Source: Carposina sasakii (lineage: Eukaryota > Arthropoda > Insecta > Lepidoptera > Carposinidae). From it: a stretch of 64,000 bases of DNA. The notes beneath the pieces were generated by a model. It did no database searches. It saw nothing but the letters and a program-made list of their open reading frames with translations, and was not told the DNA's origin. The stretch is taken from positions 5,332,001 to 5,396,000 of the forward strand of contig CP053175.1 in assembly GCA_014607495.2 (NCBI GenBank), read 5' to 3'. Both the position numbers and the translations under genes were made by a program. The stretch's first letter is position 1, and every line of letters begins with the position of its first letter. Shown here in pieces: positions 1-9,330 of the stretch.

Positions 1-2
1 TC

Positions 3-1983
3 AAACCAATCAGTATACCACGACTAGAGTTATGCGGTGCACTAGTGGGTGCAAGGTTATTAGATAAAATTAAAAAGTCATTGCGCGTTGTTTTCAGTAA
101 AACTGTGTTCTGGATGGATTCTACAATAGTGCTAGGATGGTTACGAATGCCACCTTATAAATTGAAAACATTTGTATCAAATCGTATTGTGGAAATAAAC
201 GAACTTGCAGGTAATAGTACTTTCTTACATGTAAACGGTAAATTGAATCCGGCAGACATCTTGTCGCGAGGTTGTAGCCTAGATAATTTGTATGAGTGCG
301 ATTTGTGGTGGCATGGTCCGCAATTTTTACAAGATATTGGTTTAAAATTAAATTCAGATTTTAATATTAATCAGTCAGAATTACCTGAACTTAAAATTGA
401 ATCAAATAGTAGTATTTCTTTATTCACAACTTTGTCGCAATCAACAAACTTCAATATTCATAAATTTTCTTCATTTAAAAAACTTCAACGCGTTTATAGT
501 TATGTTTTGCGCTTTATACATAATTCGCGTGCACCTAAAACCGCTTACAACCGGTTTTCAGGCTGTTTATCAACGAAAGAACTTAATAACTCGTTGATAA
601 AATTAACTGTTATGGTACAAAAACAATCTTTTCCATTTGAATATGATAAATTAATTAATAAATTACCGTTAAAATCATCACGAAGCTTATCTAATTTGAG
701 TATTTTTATGGATGATAATAATATTATTAGAGTAGGAGGTAGATTAGTAAATTCTAGTAATTTTAATTATAATAAAATACACCCCCATTATTGTGCGGGA
801 AGCATTATTTCACATCCCTTATTTTTCGACAGGAACACGTGAATCTATTACACGCGGGACCCCAAATGTTATTAGCTCATATCAGAGAAAGATGGTGGCC
901 TTTAGGTGGCAGAAACTTGGCCAAAAAGACAGTACATCAGTGTGTCACATGTACTCGCGTCTCAGGTAACACACTTCAACCTATTATGGGCAACCTACCT
1001 AGACAACGTTTGGAACCAGGCTATCCGTTTATGTATTGCGGTGTGGATTACGCCGGACCTATGTTTATGTTAAATAAAAAAGGTAGGGGATCTAGATTGG
1101 AAAAGTGTTATCTTTGTTTATTTGTATGCTTTGCAACACGCGCTTTACACCTCGAGCTTGTCACTAGTTTGTCATCTGAAAACTACATTATGGCATTAAA
1201 AAGATTTATATCTCGTAGAGGAAAGCCTATGCAAATACACTCAGATCATGGTAGAAATTTTGTGGGAGCTGCTAACGAATTTAAACAATTTTTACAAACA
1301 ATAGTGAGTCTATCGTTAACTTTGCCTCTAATAATTCTATCGATTTTAAATTTATTCTGCCATACGCACCTCATTTTGGCGGTTTATGGGAGGCTGGGGT
1401 GAAGTCATGCAAGCACCATATCTCTCGCGTGGTAGGCGACGCTAATTTAACCTACGAGGAATTTAGTACGGTTTTAATACAAATAGAAGCCGTCCTGAAT
1501 TCCCGTCCTATGCATCCTATGTCCTCAGACCCTAGTGACCTCTCGCCGCTGACGCCAGCTCATTTCCTGATTGGACGCACGCTGACCGCTCCAGCCTGTG
1601 AAGACATCTCCACTGCAGCCATGCACACACTCACTCGTTACAAACGGATTGAGCAAATGCGCCAACACTTTTGGAAGCGATGGATGAAAGAGTACATAGC
1701 AGAATTACAAAAACGCGTCAAATGGAAGACGAATCAAGAAGACGTTCAGCCTGAAACAATGGTTATAATAAAGGAAGATAACCTACCACCACTGAAGTGG
1801 CGTTTGGGCAGAATTGTTTCAGTTTTTCCAGGTGGCGATGGCGTATCCAGGGTGGCCACTATCCGAACAGCCAACGGCATGATCCAAAGGGCATTTTCAA
1901 AGATTTGCCCTCTGCCTATCTCGACGCTAGAACCTGCTGCCAAGAAAGAAGTTGAAGCAGTCAGGACCACATCAAACTCTTGA
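3..1983 (+). pseudogene. BEL/Pao LTR retrotransposon pol, 3' part (RNase H and integrase), decayed
   Basis: This is the C-terminal end of a retrotransposon polyprotein, lying antisense to the calpain gene. The open frame from the window edge to 842 carries the BEL-type RNase H region, with PRLEL and a PADILSRG motif. A second frame (about 791-1402) carries the integrase zinc finger (H-x4-H ... C-x2-C, ending HQCVTC) and two acidic core positions, in GVDYAGP and HSDHGRNF. The third catalytic position (WEAG) is in a third frame just before 1399. That frame then runs to a stop at 1981-1983 through the integrase C-terminal region (NSRP, LTPAHFLIG, LPPLKWRLGR). The coding region is therefore broken by at least two frameshifts, one near 800-840 and one near 1290, and is not functional as it stands. 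Its 5' part lies outside the window. The family assignment rests on the integrase C-terminal domain typical of BEL/Pao. Confidence 0.85.
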
Positions 1984-2009
1984 GACCAGGCTCTCAAGGC
2001 GGGGGAATA

Positions 2010-2354
2010 TGTTACGCCATCTACACGAAGACTGAGGTACTGCGCGCACGCCATCTAGGGATTTGGTCTGGTACTAATTATACAGCAAGAAATACGTTCT
2101 CCTTCACCTTTACCGATCAGGTGGACGTAGTACCAATAAATCAAGTCAGATGTCGCTGTGCAGCCTCAATATAAGAAGACCGAGAGCAGTCTACGCAAGC
2201 ACTTTTTTTTAGACACTTTGAGATACCACATATGTAAATTACTTATATTATTCGCAATTGTAATATATATAAATAAATAGATTTTCACGCATAAAATAAA
2301 ACTAAGTCATTGAAGGAACCTGAATTTATCGACCCATCCTCAAGCAAATCAACA
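2010..2354 (+). repeat. 3' LTR of the BEL/Pao element
   Basis: The LTR begins TGTTACGCC, a common BEL/Pao LTR start, directly after a purine tract (AAGGCGGGGGAA, about 1996-2008) that fits the polypurine tract, 26 bases after the pol stop. The likely right end is the ...AATCAACA at about 2354. An AATAAA-type signal is seen near 2270-2300. There is no second LTR in the window, so the right boundary is approximate. Confidence 0.65.
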
Positions 2355-2625
2355 CATACCTATACATACATACATACATATAATCACGCCTTTATCCCTT
2401 ACGGGGTAGGCAGAGCACCAAGGGCCGATAGAACCACATGGTGCCACTTCTGACCAATTTTGAGGGTATAGTTGAGATGTACAAGTTCGGTTAGTAGTGA
2501 CAGGTGGTCAACCCATTGCCTACATAACACCAAGACCCTCTTGTCCCTCTACTGGTACTTGTACAGTATGCCCCGGGAAGAGAAGCAGCTGTAAATTACA
2601 CGTTATTTTTTCACTCCCAGAGCAG
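2355..2625 (-). repeat. Interspersed repeat, copy 1 (second copy at 61.3-61.55 kb)
   Basis: Read on the minus strand this matches the plus strand at about 61290-61560 over some 260 bases. Shared blocks include CAGCTGCTTCTCTTCCCGGG, a GTCCTGACCACC-like stretch and an end with GGGATAAAGGCGTGATTATATG. The distal end is a run of ACAT/TACA repeats, as expected for a LINE- or SINE-type tail. The copy abuts the BEL LTR. The family name is unknown to me. Confidence 0.7.
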
Positions 2626-2754
2626 CATAGAAGACAAGTATTCGAAGTATTTACGAGAAATTTTCTTTAAATTAAAAAGTATTTCTATGTATATTCCATA
2701 GGGCTGATAACGTAACTTCCAAATGCAAAGCCAAAGCAATATGGACGTGAAAAT

Positions 2755-2842
2755 TGTCGACATTCATCACATCAATGTTTGCACCTACCGGGTTCGAAGC
2801 CAGGACCTATGGCTCGGCAGGTCACTTGCTCTGCCCTCTCAC
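2755..2842 (-). repeat. tRNA-derived SINE fragment abutting a calpain splice donor
   Basis: The segment contains ATCAATGTTTGCACCTACC followed by GGTTCGAAGCCAGGACCTA. The latter is the inverse complement of a pol III B-box-like stretch (TGGCTTCGAACC). The same sequence recurs at 3185-3600 and about 52355-52430. Its right end lies only a few bases from the donor of the calpain exon at 2847-3043. Confidence 0.6.
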
Positions 2843-2846
2843 TCAC

Positions 2847-3043
2847 CTAGCGCTGACTTCCCGCAGGTTGATGAACGCCTGGCTGCGACCGACGGACGCG
2901 TTGTACTTGAAGAAGTCTACGTCCAGCGGCTTGGGTACTCTGCCGTGGTCGGGCAGGCGGTATACCGCGAACCCTATGGTCAGGCATTCGAGTCCGGCGT
3001 GGCGTTGGGAACGACGGTTTTTCTGCATTAGGGCTACGATTAT
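2847..3043 (-). CDS. Calpain exon, domain III (C2-like), last exon in the window
   Basis: The exon encodes about 65 residues. It begins IIVALMQKNRR and includes GLECLTIGFAVYRLP, SQAFINLREVSAR and a conserved FFKYNAS stretch. These fit the C2-like calpain domain III, which regulates the protease core in response to Ca2+ and phospholipid. The acceptor is CACAG before the exon and the donor is AG|GTGAGT. It enters in phase 0 and leaves with two bases of a split codon, as expected from the previous exon. The remaining domain III, linker and penta-EF-hand exons must lie to the left of the window. The BEL element at 0-2.35 kb therefore sits in the next intron or beyond. Confidence 0.9.
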
Positions 3044-3184
3044 CTGTGGACGAAAGAAGTAGGCAAATAAGATACAAAGCCTGAGTGTGAAAGCCTGACG
3101 CATGTTTAATAAGAAACATAACAGATAAGTCTAGAAACATCAATGACTCTGAAATAAATGTCGTTATTCCATGACCCGGAAACA

Positions 3185-3605
3185 AACATCGATATCCATC
3201 ATATCAATGTTTGTACCTACCAGCACCGGTATGATGAATGTGGCGAGAGCGAGATGTCTCACTTTTAAACGTCAAATCCACAGAGCTAAGTAATAACTAG
3301 ACAAGGCAAGTGTTTCTACTTGATGTGTAAAAAGGGATTGCAAACCACTTCTATCAGCCTTAATTCATTCAGTCCTGGCTTGAGAACGAGTGTCTATACT
3401 AATTCTTAAGTCTATTTTTTACATGCAAAGTACGAGTACATCCACTTAGTTTATCTAGTTATTAATAGCTCTGTGTATGTGACGTTTTAAAAGTGAGACA
3501 TCTCCCTCTCACAGAATTCATCATACCGGTGCAGGATTCGAACCCAGGACCTATGGCGTCACAGGCAGGGTCACTATCTACTACACAAATCGGCCGTCAC
3601 TTTTT
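3185..3605 (-). repeat. tRNA-derived SINE interrupted by a foldback element
   Basis: The left half (CATCGATATCCATCATATCA ... TTTGTACCTACC, to 3222) and the right half (from 3533, GGATTCGAACCCAGGACCTA, then the inverse of GTGACGGCCGATTTG at 3587-3601) together match the SINE copies at 2755 and 52355. The two halves are separated by the foldback element at 3224-3532. A GGTTCGAATCC-like B box is readable on the minus strand. Confidence 0.6.
3224..3532. repeat. Foldback/MITE element inserted in the SINE
   Basis: The terminal inverted arms are about 80 bases each (3224-3304 and 3455-3532). They begin GCACCGGTATGATGAAT and end ATTCATCATACCGGTGC, with few mismatches between arms. No protein is encoded. 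The superfamily cannot be decided because the flanking duplication is not clear. Confidence 0.75.
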
Positions 3606-3789
3606 TATAACTGTTGATTGTTGAGCGGAGGCTGTAAGGATTTTAATGCATATTTTGTGTGCGCCTGTCATAGTCACATGTATCAATATAATATATGTTA
3701 CGGTGTATACTTAATATATTATTCTACCTTTTAATACATGTGATGTTGGTGTATCTAATCTTAATAAATAAATAAACTATCCCACTGAC

Positions 3790-3899
3790 CGTGCACTTGT
3801 TATCATCATCATCTTCATCAACGTCCTGCAGTGTGACGGTGTACTGCGGGTTGCGCCAGAACGACTCCAGGAAGTTGCGGCAGCCGCCCGCCGTCACGC
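3790..3899 (-). CDS. Calpain exon, domain III with acidic loop
   Basis: The exon encodes GVTAGGCRNF ... FWRNPQYTVTLQDVDE followed by a run of aspartates (EDDDDNK). TAGGCRN and NPQY are hallmarks of calpain domain III, and the acidic run corresponds to its acidic loop, thought to take part in Ca2+-dependent release of the protease core. The acceptor is TTCCAG and the donor is ACG|GTCAGT, a GT donor with a less common +3 base. Phases fit both neighbours. The GAT codons of the loop belong to a wider ATC/GAT-rich tract that continues into the intron at 3905-4025. Confidence 0.92.
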
Positions 3900-3904
3900 C
3901 TGGA

Positions 3905-4025
3905 AGCATTGTCATCATTATCACCTCCATCACCATCATCATCACCACTATCATCATTAATGTACATATCACAATCATCATCATCATCATCGGAGGTGAC
4001 AATACCTCCATCATCATCATTATTT
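3905..4025. repeat. (ATC)n-rich microsatellite at a calpain intron acceptor
   Basis: An imperfect ATC/TCATCA repeat occupies the end of the intron immediately upstream (minus strand) of the exon at 3790-3899. It opens spurious reading frames rich in Met or Ser on both strands; these are not genes. Confidence 0.85.
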
Positions 4026-4276
4026 ACTGTGGAAATGCCGCCAATAACTTATTTATTTATGTATTACACAGACTTGACGGCATTACAGCAATATCAAGGT
4101 GCCGTAAAAAAAACAAAACGAATAGCACGCTATAGAGACACTAGATTTGTCAGTCGTGAGAGTGAAACTGACGTAGGCGGGTTTTTTTCTTTAAGTTAAT
4201 AAGATTATTTTACTTAATGTATTTTACACCTGCGATCCACAAACAAACGTATTTGTGTGGTATGTAGTGACCTCAC

Positions 4277-4383
4277 CTCGCACCCACTCTCCCTCGAAGA
4301 CAGACATCTCCCATTTCTTGGTGCAGCCCTCAGCACACTCCGACGGGTCCAGGGATTCAGGGTTCAAGTTACAGATCTCCACC
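4277..4383 (-). CDS. Calpain exon, protease-core/domain III junction
   Basis: The exon encodes RVEICNLNPESLDP ... KKWEMSVFEGEWVRG. The ICNL and W-x-G-x-W-x-RG pattern is the usual boundary between the calpain protease core and domain III. The acceptor is ATACAG|GG and the donor is GAG|GTGAGG. It enters with the third base of a split Arg codon and leaves with one base of a Gly codon, completed by the next exon. Confidence 0.93.
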
Positions 4384-4477
4384 CTGTATGAATAGACATA
4401 CATTTTACATCACAATACCTACTATACTTATAAAATACCTGGTAATTTTATTGTAAAATACAATATTGACTATAGTC

Positions 4478-4790
4478 ACCGCGACTCCGCCCGCGTGGAC
4501 TACAGAAAAAACAAAATGTCGAAATTATCCGGGATAAAAACATTCTCCCGGGATAAAAAGTATATATAGCCTACATATTAAGTGGGACCTGTCACCATAT
4601 ATTCCCGAAAATTGCATCGAAATCGATTCAGCCATTTCTGAGATTAGCGTGCACAAACACACAGACAAACCGAGAAACAGACAAAAATTCCATAAATCAT
4701 TGTTTTGGGTACTATTGCGTTGATATATCTTCCATGTACAGACAGCGATCCGTTACATTTTTATTATATGTAATAGAAGAATAGCCATCA
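4478..4790 (+). repeat. Interspersed repeat family C, near full-length copy
   Basis: The core contains GACTCCGCCCGCGTGGACTA, ATGTCGAAATTATCCGGGAT, a GAGATTAGCGTGCACAAAC block and the end ACAGACAGCGATCCGTTACA. At least eight more copies in both orientations are scattered through the window, the best at 49753-50085 and 12381-12632 (reverse). It is non-coding. This family is very common in lepidopteran introns (my recollection); I do not assign it to a superfamily. Confidence 0.8.
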
Positions 4791-4901
4791 TCATCACAAA
4801 GAAATTCTAGATTTTTTTCTAAAATTCCTTACACCCAATATAAGTAAAAGTAATGTATAAGTAATACGTTGCCTTATATTTATCGTAAAACCCAGTCGTA
4901 C

Positions 4902-5015
4902 CTTGAGAAATGGTTGACAAAGTCCTTGTAGGACATCCAGAACTCTCCGTCATCGTCGATGGTGAGACACATGTCCTCTTTCTCCGACTCGGGAATAAAA
5001 CGCCATTCCGGTGAT
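4902..5015 (-). CDS. Calpain exon, end of the protease core
   Basis: The exon encodes SPEWRFIPESEKEDMCLTID ending DFVNHFSR. The DDGEFWMSYKDF stretch is a strong calpain signature near the C-terminal edge of the cysteine protease domain. The acceptor is TTGTAG and the donor is AG|GTACGA. The first base completes a Lys codon from the previous exon. Confidence 0.94.
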
Positions 5016-5082
5016 CTACAACAAAATTTCAGTAGAAAAAGTACAACAAAAAATTATATTTTAGGGGGTTATAATATATGTA

Positions 5083-5510
5083 GTTTGACCACACCAACAA
5101 GTCACCCAAGGTAAGAAAACTACATTAACATATCGCTCAGGGTCAGTAAACTACACTAACTTGTTGTATATAGTAAGTAAATGATACAAACTTGTACTCG
5201 CAGGGTCAGTAAATTACACTAACAAACAGCTCCAGGGCATTTCACTAGTACACACTAAATTATCACCTAGGGTAAGTTAACCACACTGACAATGAGCAAA
5301 ATCCCCCCTGTGGCAGTAGCCTTGTGGCGTGCCCTGGGGGAGGCCTACGTCCAGCAGTGGACTGCAATAGGCTGAAGAAGAAGAAGAAGTTAACCACACT
5401 AACATTGTATCAACAGGATCAACAAACTGCACAAAATTGTCAAACATATTAAGTAAATGGTCCAAACTTCGACAGGGTAAGTAAACTACATACACAAAGT
5501 TGTATCCACA
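5083..5510. repeat. Degenerate minisatellite in a calpain intron, distal block
   Basis: Units of roughly 35-40 bases share CAGGGTCAGTAAACTACACT or the GGTAAGTAAA variant, followed by an AACTTGT-like stretch. The array is interrupted at about 5290-5390 by an RTE-type 3'-end fragment. It belongs with the better preserved block at 5695-5945. Confidence 0.75.
5290..5390 (+). mobile_element. RTE-type LINE 3'-end fragment
   Basis: The sequence reads GTGCCCTGGGGGAGGCCTAC then GTCCAGCAGTGGACTGCAAT and ends in a GAAGAAGAAGAAG microsatellite. This is the typical 3' end of a lepidopteran RTE-type LINE, whose last codons correspond to a GEAYVQQW-like peptide. It is inserted within the intronic minisatellite. 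Confidence 0.75.
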
Positions 5511-5694
5511 TAGTCCATTGTAAATAAAAATAATTATCTTCCATCTTATCCCTTTATTTATGTACTCGGAGCAATATGGTTTCTTTCGAAACTCGTATTG
5601 CCAAGAATTTGGCGTTTGTTTTACGGCTGGCTGCCTGCCTGGCTGACGCCAACCCTCCTCGGGTATAGCCTAACCTAACTTAGCTAACTTGAAT

Positions 5695-5945
5695 CACGAT
5701 TGTAAGTAAACAACACAATATTGTATCCACTGGGTAAGTGAACTACACAGACTCATCATCCAGGGTAAGTAAACTACACAATCTTGTATCCACAGGGTAA
5801 GTGAACTACACACACTTATCACCCAGGGTAAGTAAACAACACAAACTTGTGTCCACAGGGTAAGTAAACAACACAGACTCATCACCCAGGGTAAGTAAAC
5901 TACACAAACTGAACACCCAGGGTAAGTAAACAACACTAACTTGTC
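5695..5945. repeat. Minisatellite adjoining the calpain exon 7 donor
   Basis: There are about seven units of 32-38 bases with the consensus core CCAGGGTAAGTAAACTACAC. Variable joints such as AACTTGTATCCA or GACTCATCAC lie between cores. The last unit runs straight into the exon boundary (ACTAAC|TTGTCGCTCCAGGGTCC on the plus strand). The unit therefore seems to have arisen from the exon 7/intron junction itself. Confidence 0.85.
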
Positions 5946-6122
5946 GCTCCAGGGTCCGTTCCACTCGGCGTCGTTTCCCCACGGGTTGCGCAGCCGCAGT
6001 AGAGGGATCTTCCCCGCACGGCCCGGTGTCTCTATGTCCACGTACTTGACCCGCGTTATGGAGTAGGCGTGGCCTCGGATCAGGCCAGCTGGGGTTTCTG
6101 CTTCTAGGATGTTTGGGTCCGG
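5941..6122 (-). CDS. Calpain exon with catalytic His and Asn
   Basis: This exon encodes the second half of the papain-like core. The catalytic histidine is in GLIRGHAYSIT (codon at 6069-6071). The catalytic asparagine is in LRLRNPWGN (codon at 5985-5987), followed by EWNGPWSD. All match the calpain family pattern without a change. The acceptor is CCACAG and the donor is GACAA|GTTAGT. It enters in phase 0. If the following intron is retained, the frame stays open across the minisatellite for about 80 codons (to 5694), giving repeats of a VVYLPWV-like peptide. I regard that as intronic. Confidence 0.96.
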
Positions 6123-6402
6123 CTGTGGATGTCAACTCTTGTTTTACTGACAGATAGATAATAAATATGTTGTGTTGCCGATTGATAGGACACTATAACA
6201 TTGATGGTCTATCTCTCGATAGTTGAGACAAAACCAATAGTAACGATAGCTTCTTTATACCCTGTTTTTAAAAGATAAAAATTACAATTTCGAATAAGCA
6301 TTGACAGTTAACATTAGCACACTCGTACTTGTAAGATATAAGTAACGTTTGACGTTTTCCATATTTATATATCTCAATATATGTTTTCCAAAATATGTTA
6401 TA

Positions 6403-6662
6403 CAGGGTGTAACAAAAAGGGTATATTAAGCGAAAAGCTATGTAAATAGCCTACAATAGAGAATCTATTTCCAAAATTTGAGACTCGAAATCACATTTTT
6501 ATTTTTCAAGATTGTATGAAAATTCCTGAGATATTTAAAAATTCTCCATACTATCGGGAAAAATAAACATGTGATTTCGGATCTCAAATTTTGTGGACAG
6601 GTTCTCTACAGTGGGCTATTTACATAGCTTTTCGCTTAACATACCCTTTTTGTTACAGCCTG
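6403..6662. repeat. Tc1/mariner-like MITE with TA duplication
   Basis: The terminal inverted repeats are about 48 bases (6403-6450 and 6616-6662). They begin CAGGGTGTAACAAAAAGGG and end CCCTTTTTGTTACAGCCTG, and TA flanks both ends. There is no coding potential. The TA target duplication fits a Tc1/mariner-type origin. It lies in a calpain intron. Confidence 0.8.
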
Positions 6663-6829
6663 TATAGGTGCACGCACACCTTTTATAAGTAGGTAGGTAC
6701 TATTGAATTGAGTAGCTAACTCTTTAGGAAGTTGATAGTTAAACCCTAAAATTTTTATTGCGCACATTATTAGAATGACAAAGATACTTGACAAATATAG
6801 ATTCTTCTATTCTATGATGATGAACTAAC

Positions 6830-6998
6830 CTCGATGCTGCATCCCATAAGTGAGTTCCTCTCGTAAGCCTTCAGCAGTATAGTGTAGAAGTTGGGAGGCA
6901 GTTCGTTCATGTCATACATTTCGGTAACTCCACCGGTGAAGTCTTCCATGGCTTCACAGGTCGAACCGCCTTTTAGGGCTTCGTATGAGCCGTGTAGT
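6830..6998 (-). CDS. Calpain exon, protease core subdomain 1/2 region
   Basis: The exon encodes [14 protein letters not shown] ... [13 protein letters not shown] ... [18 protein letters not shown] and EDFTGG are diagnostic calpain motifs following the AKLHG helix, and LMGCSI is near the hinge between protease subdomains. The acceptor is TTCCAG|A and the donor is GAG|GTTAGT. It completes a Lys codon at its 5' side and ends in phase 0. Confidence 0.95.
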
Positions 6999-7067
6999 CT
7001 GGAAATATAGAAAATTATTTGACTAGATTGATGATAATTGATTTTGATTAGATATTGACTTGGCATA

Positions 7068-7145
7068 AGCCATTAGGGGTAGACAGAGATCACGGATCTC
7101 CACTTCCTACGGTCCTGACACACCTCTTTCGAGTCATCTACTTCC
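7068..7145 (-). mobile_element. LINE 3'-end fragment
   Basis: On the minus strand a short frame encodes [16 protein letters not shown] before a stop. The same peptide pattern, VCKDRSKWRSVIT, occurs on the plus strand at about 41595-41650, followed there by an ATGTATGTA tail. It is the C-terminus of a LINE ORF2, 5'-truncated, lying in the intron between two calpain exons. The LINE clade is not determined. Confidence 0.55.
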
Positions 7146-7247
7146 ATGATATTCTCCATGCACGCTCGTCGGTTTAGGGTATTGTTGACCGAACCTTTCT
7201 CTAGAATGGCTGACAGAAGACGGCATAGACTAGAATAGAATACTGAC

Positions 7248-7382
7248 TTGGCATAGGCCTTCTCCAGCAGTGCCGACCAGAACTCGCTGGTCTCCGAGGA
7301 TCGCAGGAACACGAGCTTGCCGCGGTACGTCGGCAGACGGTCGTCGATCACCACGTCCACCCAGCGACCGTACTGCCAGAAA
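7248..7382 (-). CDS. Calpain exon, [13 protein letters not shown] region
   Basis: The exon encodes [20 protein letters not shown] then [25 protein letters not shown] and [13 protein letters not shown] are among the most conserved calpain core sequences and contain the Ca2+-site acidic residues of subdomain 1. The acceptor is TTGCAG. The donor is AA|GTCAGT. Phase: it completes an Arg codon and leaves two bases of Lys. Confidence 0.96.
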
Positions 7383-7469
7383 CTGCAACGCAAACAATCC
7401 GGTGAGGGTTAACTAGTTAACTATTGTCTGTACAAGACTAAACCGTCACAGTTCACCGAAATGGTTCAG

Positions 7470-7922
7470 ATTATACATGGTGATAGTGACAGCCCGGCAA
7501 ATGTTGATATGGCGACTTCACAGCAAAATTACAAAATTTTCCGACGTTTCTTTTAATTTTTTCAGGAAAAAAATAATGTAGTTCTTTTAATAAGTAGGCT
7601 TTAGCTTTTAATAACTTAAAAATAAAATTTTAACCTATGGATGTTATAAATAAAAAGTTGCGCTTAAATAAGTTCAATTAAGTGATCAACCCCAATGGAG
7701 AAAAGTGATCCAAAAACAGCAATGTATCACACAATAACCAATAAGCCCATTTAACTAGTCACATGATCGCCCGAAACAATTAGCGCGGAAAGCAAACATT
7801 GCGGATAATCAAATTAAATATGCATTTCCTGTGAGTAATAACATTGTCGTATAACTCAAAACAATGGTACTCGTTCAATGTTTCAGTATTTGCCTGGCTG
7901 TCACACACACCCTGTATAGAGT
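7470..7922. repeat. MITE with CAGGGTGTGTGACAGCCAGG-type ends
   Basis: The right end (TTGCCTGGCTGTCACACACA then CCCTGTATA) is the inverse of a decayed left end (TAGTGACAGCCCGGCAAATG). The right half matches 46073-46212, and a left-end copy stands at about 21335. It is non-coding. Confidence 0.6.
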
Positions 7923-8086
7923 AAACGGCACACGGTAACTTGAAAGTTCCTTCAGTTTTCCCCTAAGCCATGTCAGGCGATGGAATTAGCAACTTGCCAC
8001 TGATCATTTACATGTGACTCCATCGGACCAGATACCAATTGACTCTAGAAATCTAGGCGCGGAAGAAAATAAGTTGTTTGACTCAC

Positions 8087-8155
8087 CGGAAGTGGAAGAC
8101 ACCAGCATAATCCTCATCAAAGGTCTGATCATCCGGCACCACTTGGAAGAACAAT
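8087..8155 (-). CDS. Calpain exon, 69-base microexon of the protease core
   Basis: The exon encodes LFFQVVPDDQTFDEDYAGVF then HF. The VVP-DQ-F-E-YAG-FHF pattern is the conserved segment between the catalytic cysteine region and the FWQYG segment. The acceptor is TCTAG and the donor is CG|GTGAGT. It takes one base of a Lys codon at the start and leaves two bases of Arg at the end, so both splices hold the frame. Confidence 0.94.
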
Positions 8156-8205
8156 CTAGAAAAGACAAATAGTAGATACATATAAGGTTACAGGCCTATG
8201 TTACA

Positions 8206-8362
8206 TCAGCTGCTTCTCCTTTCGTGCATGTCGTAAGAAGCGATGAGCTAGCAACCTGTCTTGTTGATAATTTCATCTCTCCCCAATATGCTAAAAGTGG
8301 CTGTTGGATCTCCTTTGTGACCCTGCAGTTCTGGCTATCTCACTTTGGGAACACAGCCGTGT
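8206..8362 (+). repeat. Interspersed repeat family B copy
   Basis: The family is marked by CATCAGCTGCNTCTCCTTNC, GTGCATGTCGTAAGA, GCGATGAGCTAGCAACTTGT, TCCTGCAGTTCTGGCTA and a GGGAACACAGCCGTGTATGT end. It is non-coding. Ten or more copies occur in the window; the origin (SINE or LINE tail) is not resolved. Confidence 0.75.
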
Positions 8363-8991
8363 ATGTAAGTGTTAATTTAAAATTATTTCATAAAGATAGA
8401 CCTATTATGTATGGAGTAATTTTAATGCATTCCCGCGCCTTCTTATGACTAATTAAGCACTTCATACAAAATCCTACTGATTATGTACTGTCATCACGTG
8501 TTATGCATATTACATGCAAATATGTGTTTAGTTAACATAGCTAATGGGTGTAGTAGATATGACCGTCATTGGAATGAATCAGATAATGTGCGTCCTCTGT
8601 TTGTGCTTAGATAATTTGTTAGGTAGAGGCTGATTTTAAATAAAAATTCACCAAATTTTTTGCACATTCATAGTTTCGCTTTCATGTCATGCTTTCATGT
8701 AACAAAATCTACCATACAGTTTGGTCGGTTGTCAACCAAACAGTATAGTAGGTTGAAAAATAGAGGAAAAACATTCATTTGGAGAGTAACGGCTTACCAT
8801 TTTCAGGGAATGGCAATAGAATATCGCTCCTAATTATGAATCTAGCATTAATGTAAAAGCATTCCTGCCTTCTTTCTCGCATAATGTACTTTTCACACAA
8901 TGGACCATTCTAAAAATGCACCTTTCTCTCTCAAGCATTTCCCTTTTCACGATCCGCGCTAACCCTAAAAAAATGTATGTTGGCGACTCAC

Positions 8992-9110
8992 TTGCGATGT
9001 AATGTCAGATTGGCGACAGCAGCCAACAGCCAGCAGTCGCCAAGCTCGCCTTGCTGCACGTCGAAGCGACTGTAACCCTCCACAAATAGTTGCGGATTGT
9101 CGCATATCTC
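8992..9110 (-). CDS. Calpain exon with catalytic cysteine
   Basis: The exon encodes [20 protein letters not shown] then [20 protein letters not shown]. The nucleophile is the Cys in GDCWLLAA (codon at 9033-9035), intact together with the oxyanion-hole Gln (QQGELGDC). The acceptor is TTGCAG and the donor is AA|GTGAGT. It starts in phase 0 and leaves two bases of a Lys codon. With the His and Asn in the exon at 5941-6122, the protease should be catalytically competent. Confidence 0.97.
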
Positions 9111-9250
9111 CTGCAATCATATACATAGGAGTCATACTTCATGACCATTATGATTAGATTGTGTCGTGTGGTGTTAGCAGAGTAGAGTAGCACCACCCCA
9201 CGGGCAGACCCGTCAAAAACGGGAGATCAAGCTTTGTGGTGTGCTTTGGA

Positions 9251-9330
9251 TCATCATTTTCAGCTATGAGAAGTCCACTGCTAAACATAGGCCTTCCCCA
9301 ACAACCTCTACTTTAACAGGTCGGAAGCGT
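9251..9330 (-). mobile_element. RTE-type LINE 3'-end fragment, decayed
   Basis: The reverse strand reads GGGGAAGGCCTATGTTTAGC, AGTGGACTTCTCATAGCTGA, ending in ATGATGA. It is a diverged relative of the fragment at 16651-16770. Confidence 0.55.

Noticed and set aside
2723..3062. Forward 102-codon frames
   Set aside because: They are antisense shadows of the calpain exon at 2847-3043, whose splice sites and family match are on the minus strand.
3724..4199. Open frames of about 100 codons on both strands
   Set aside because: They are translations of an (ATC)n-rich microsatellite overlapping a real calpain exon.
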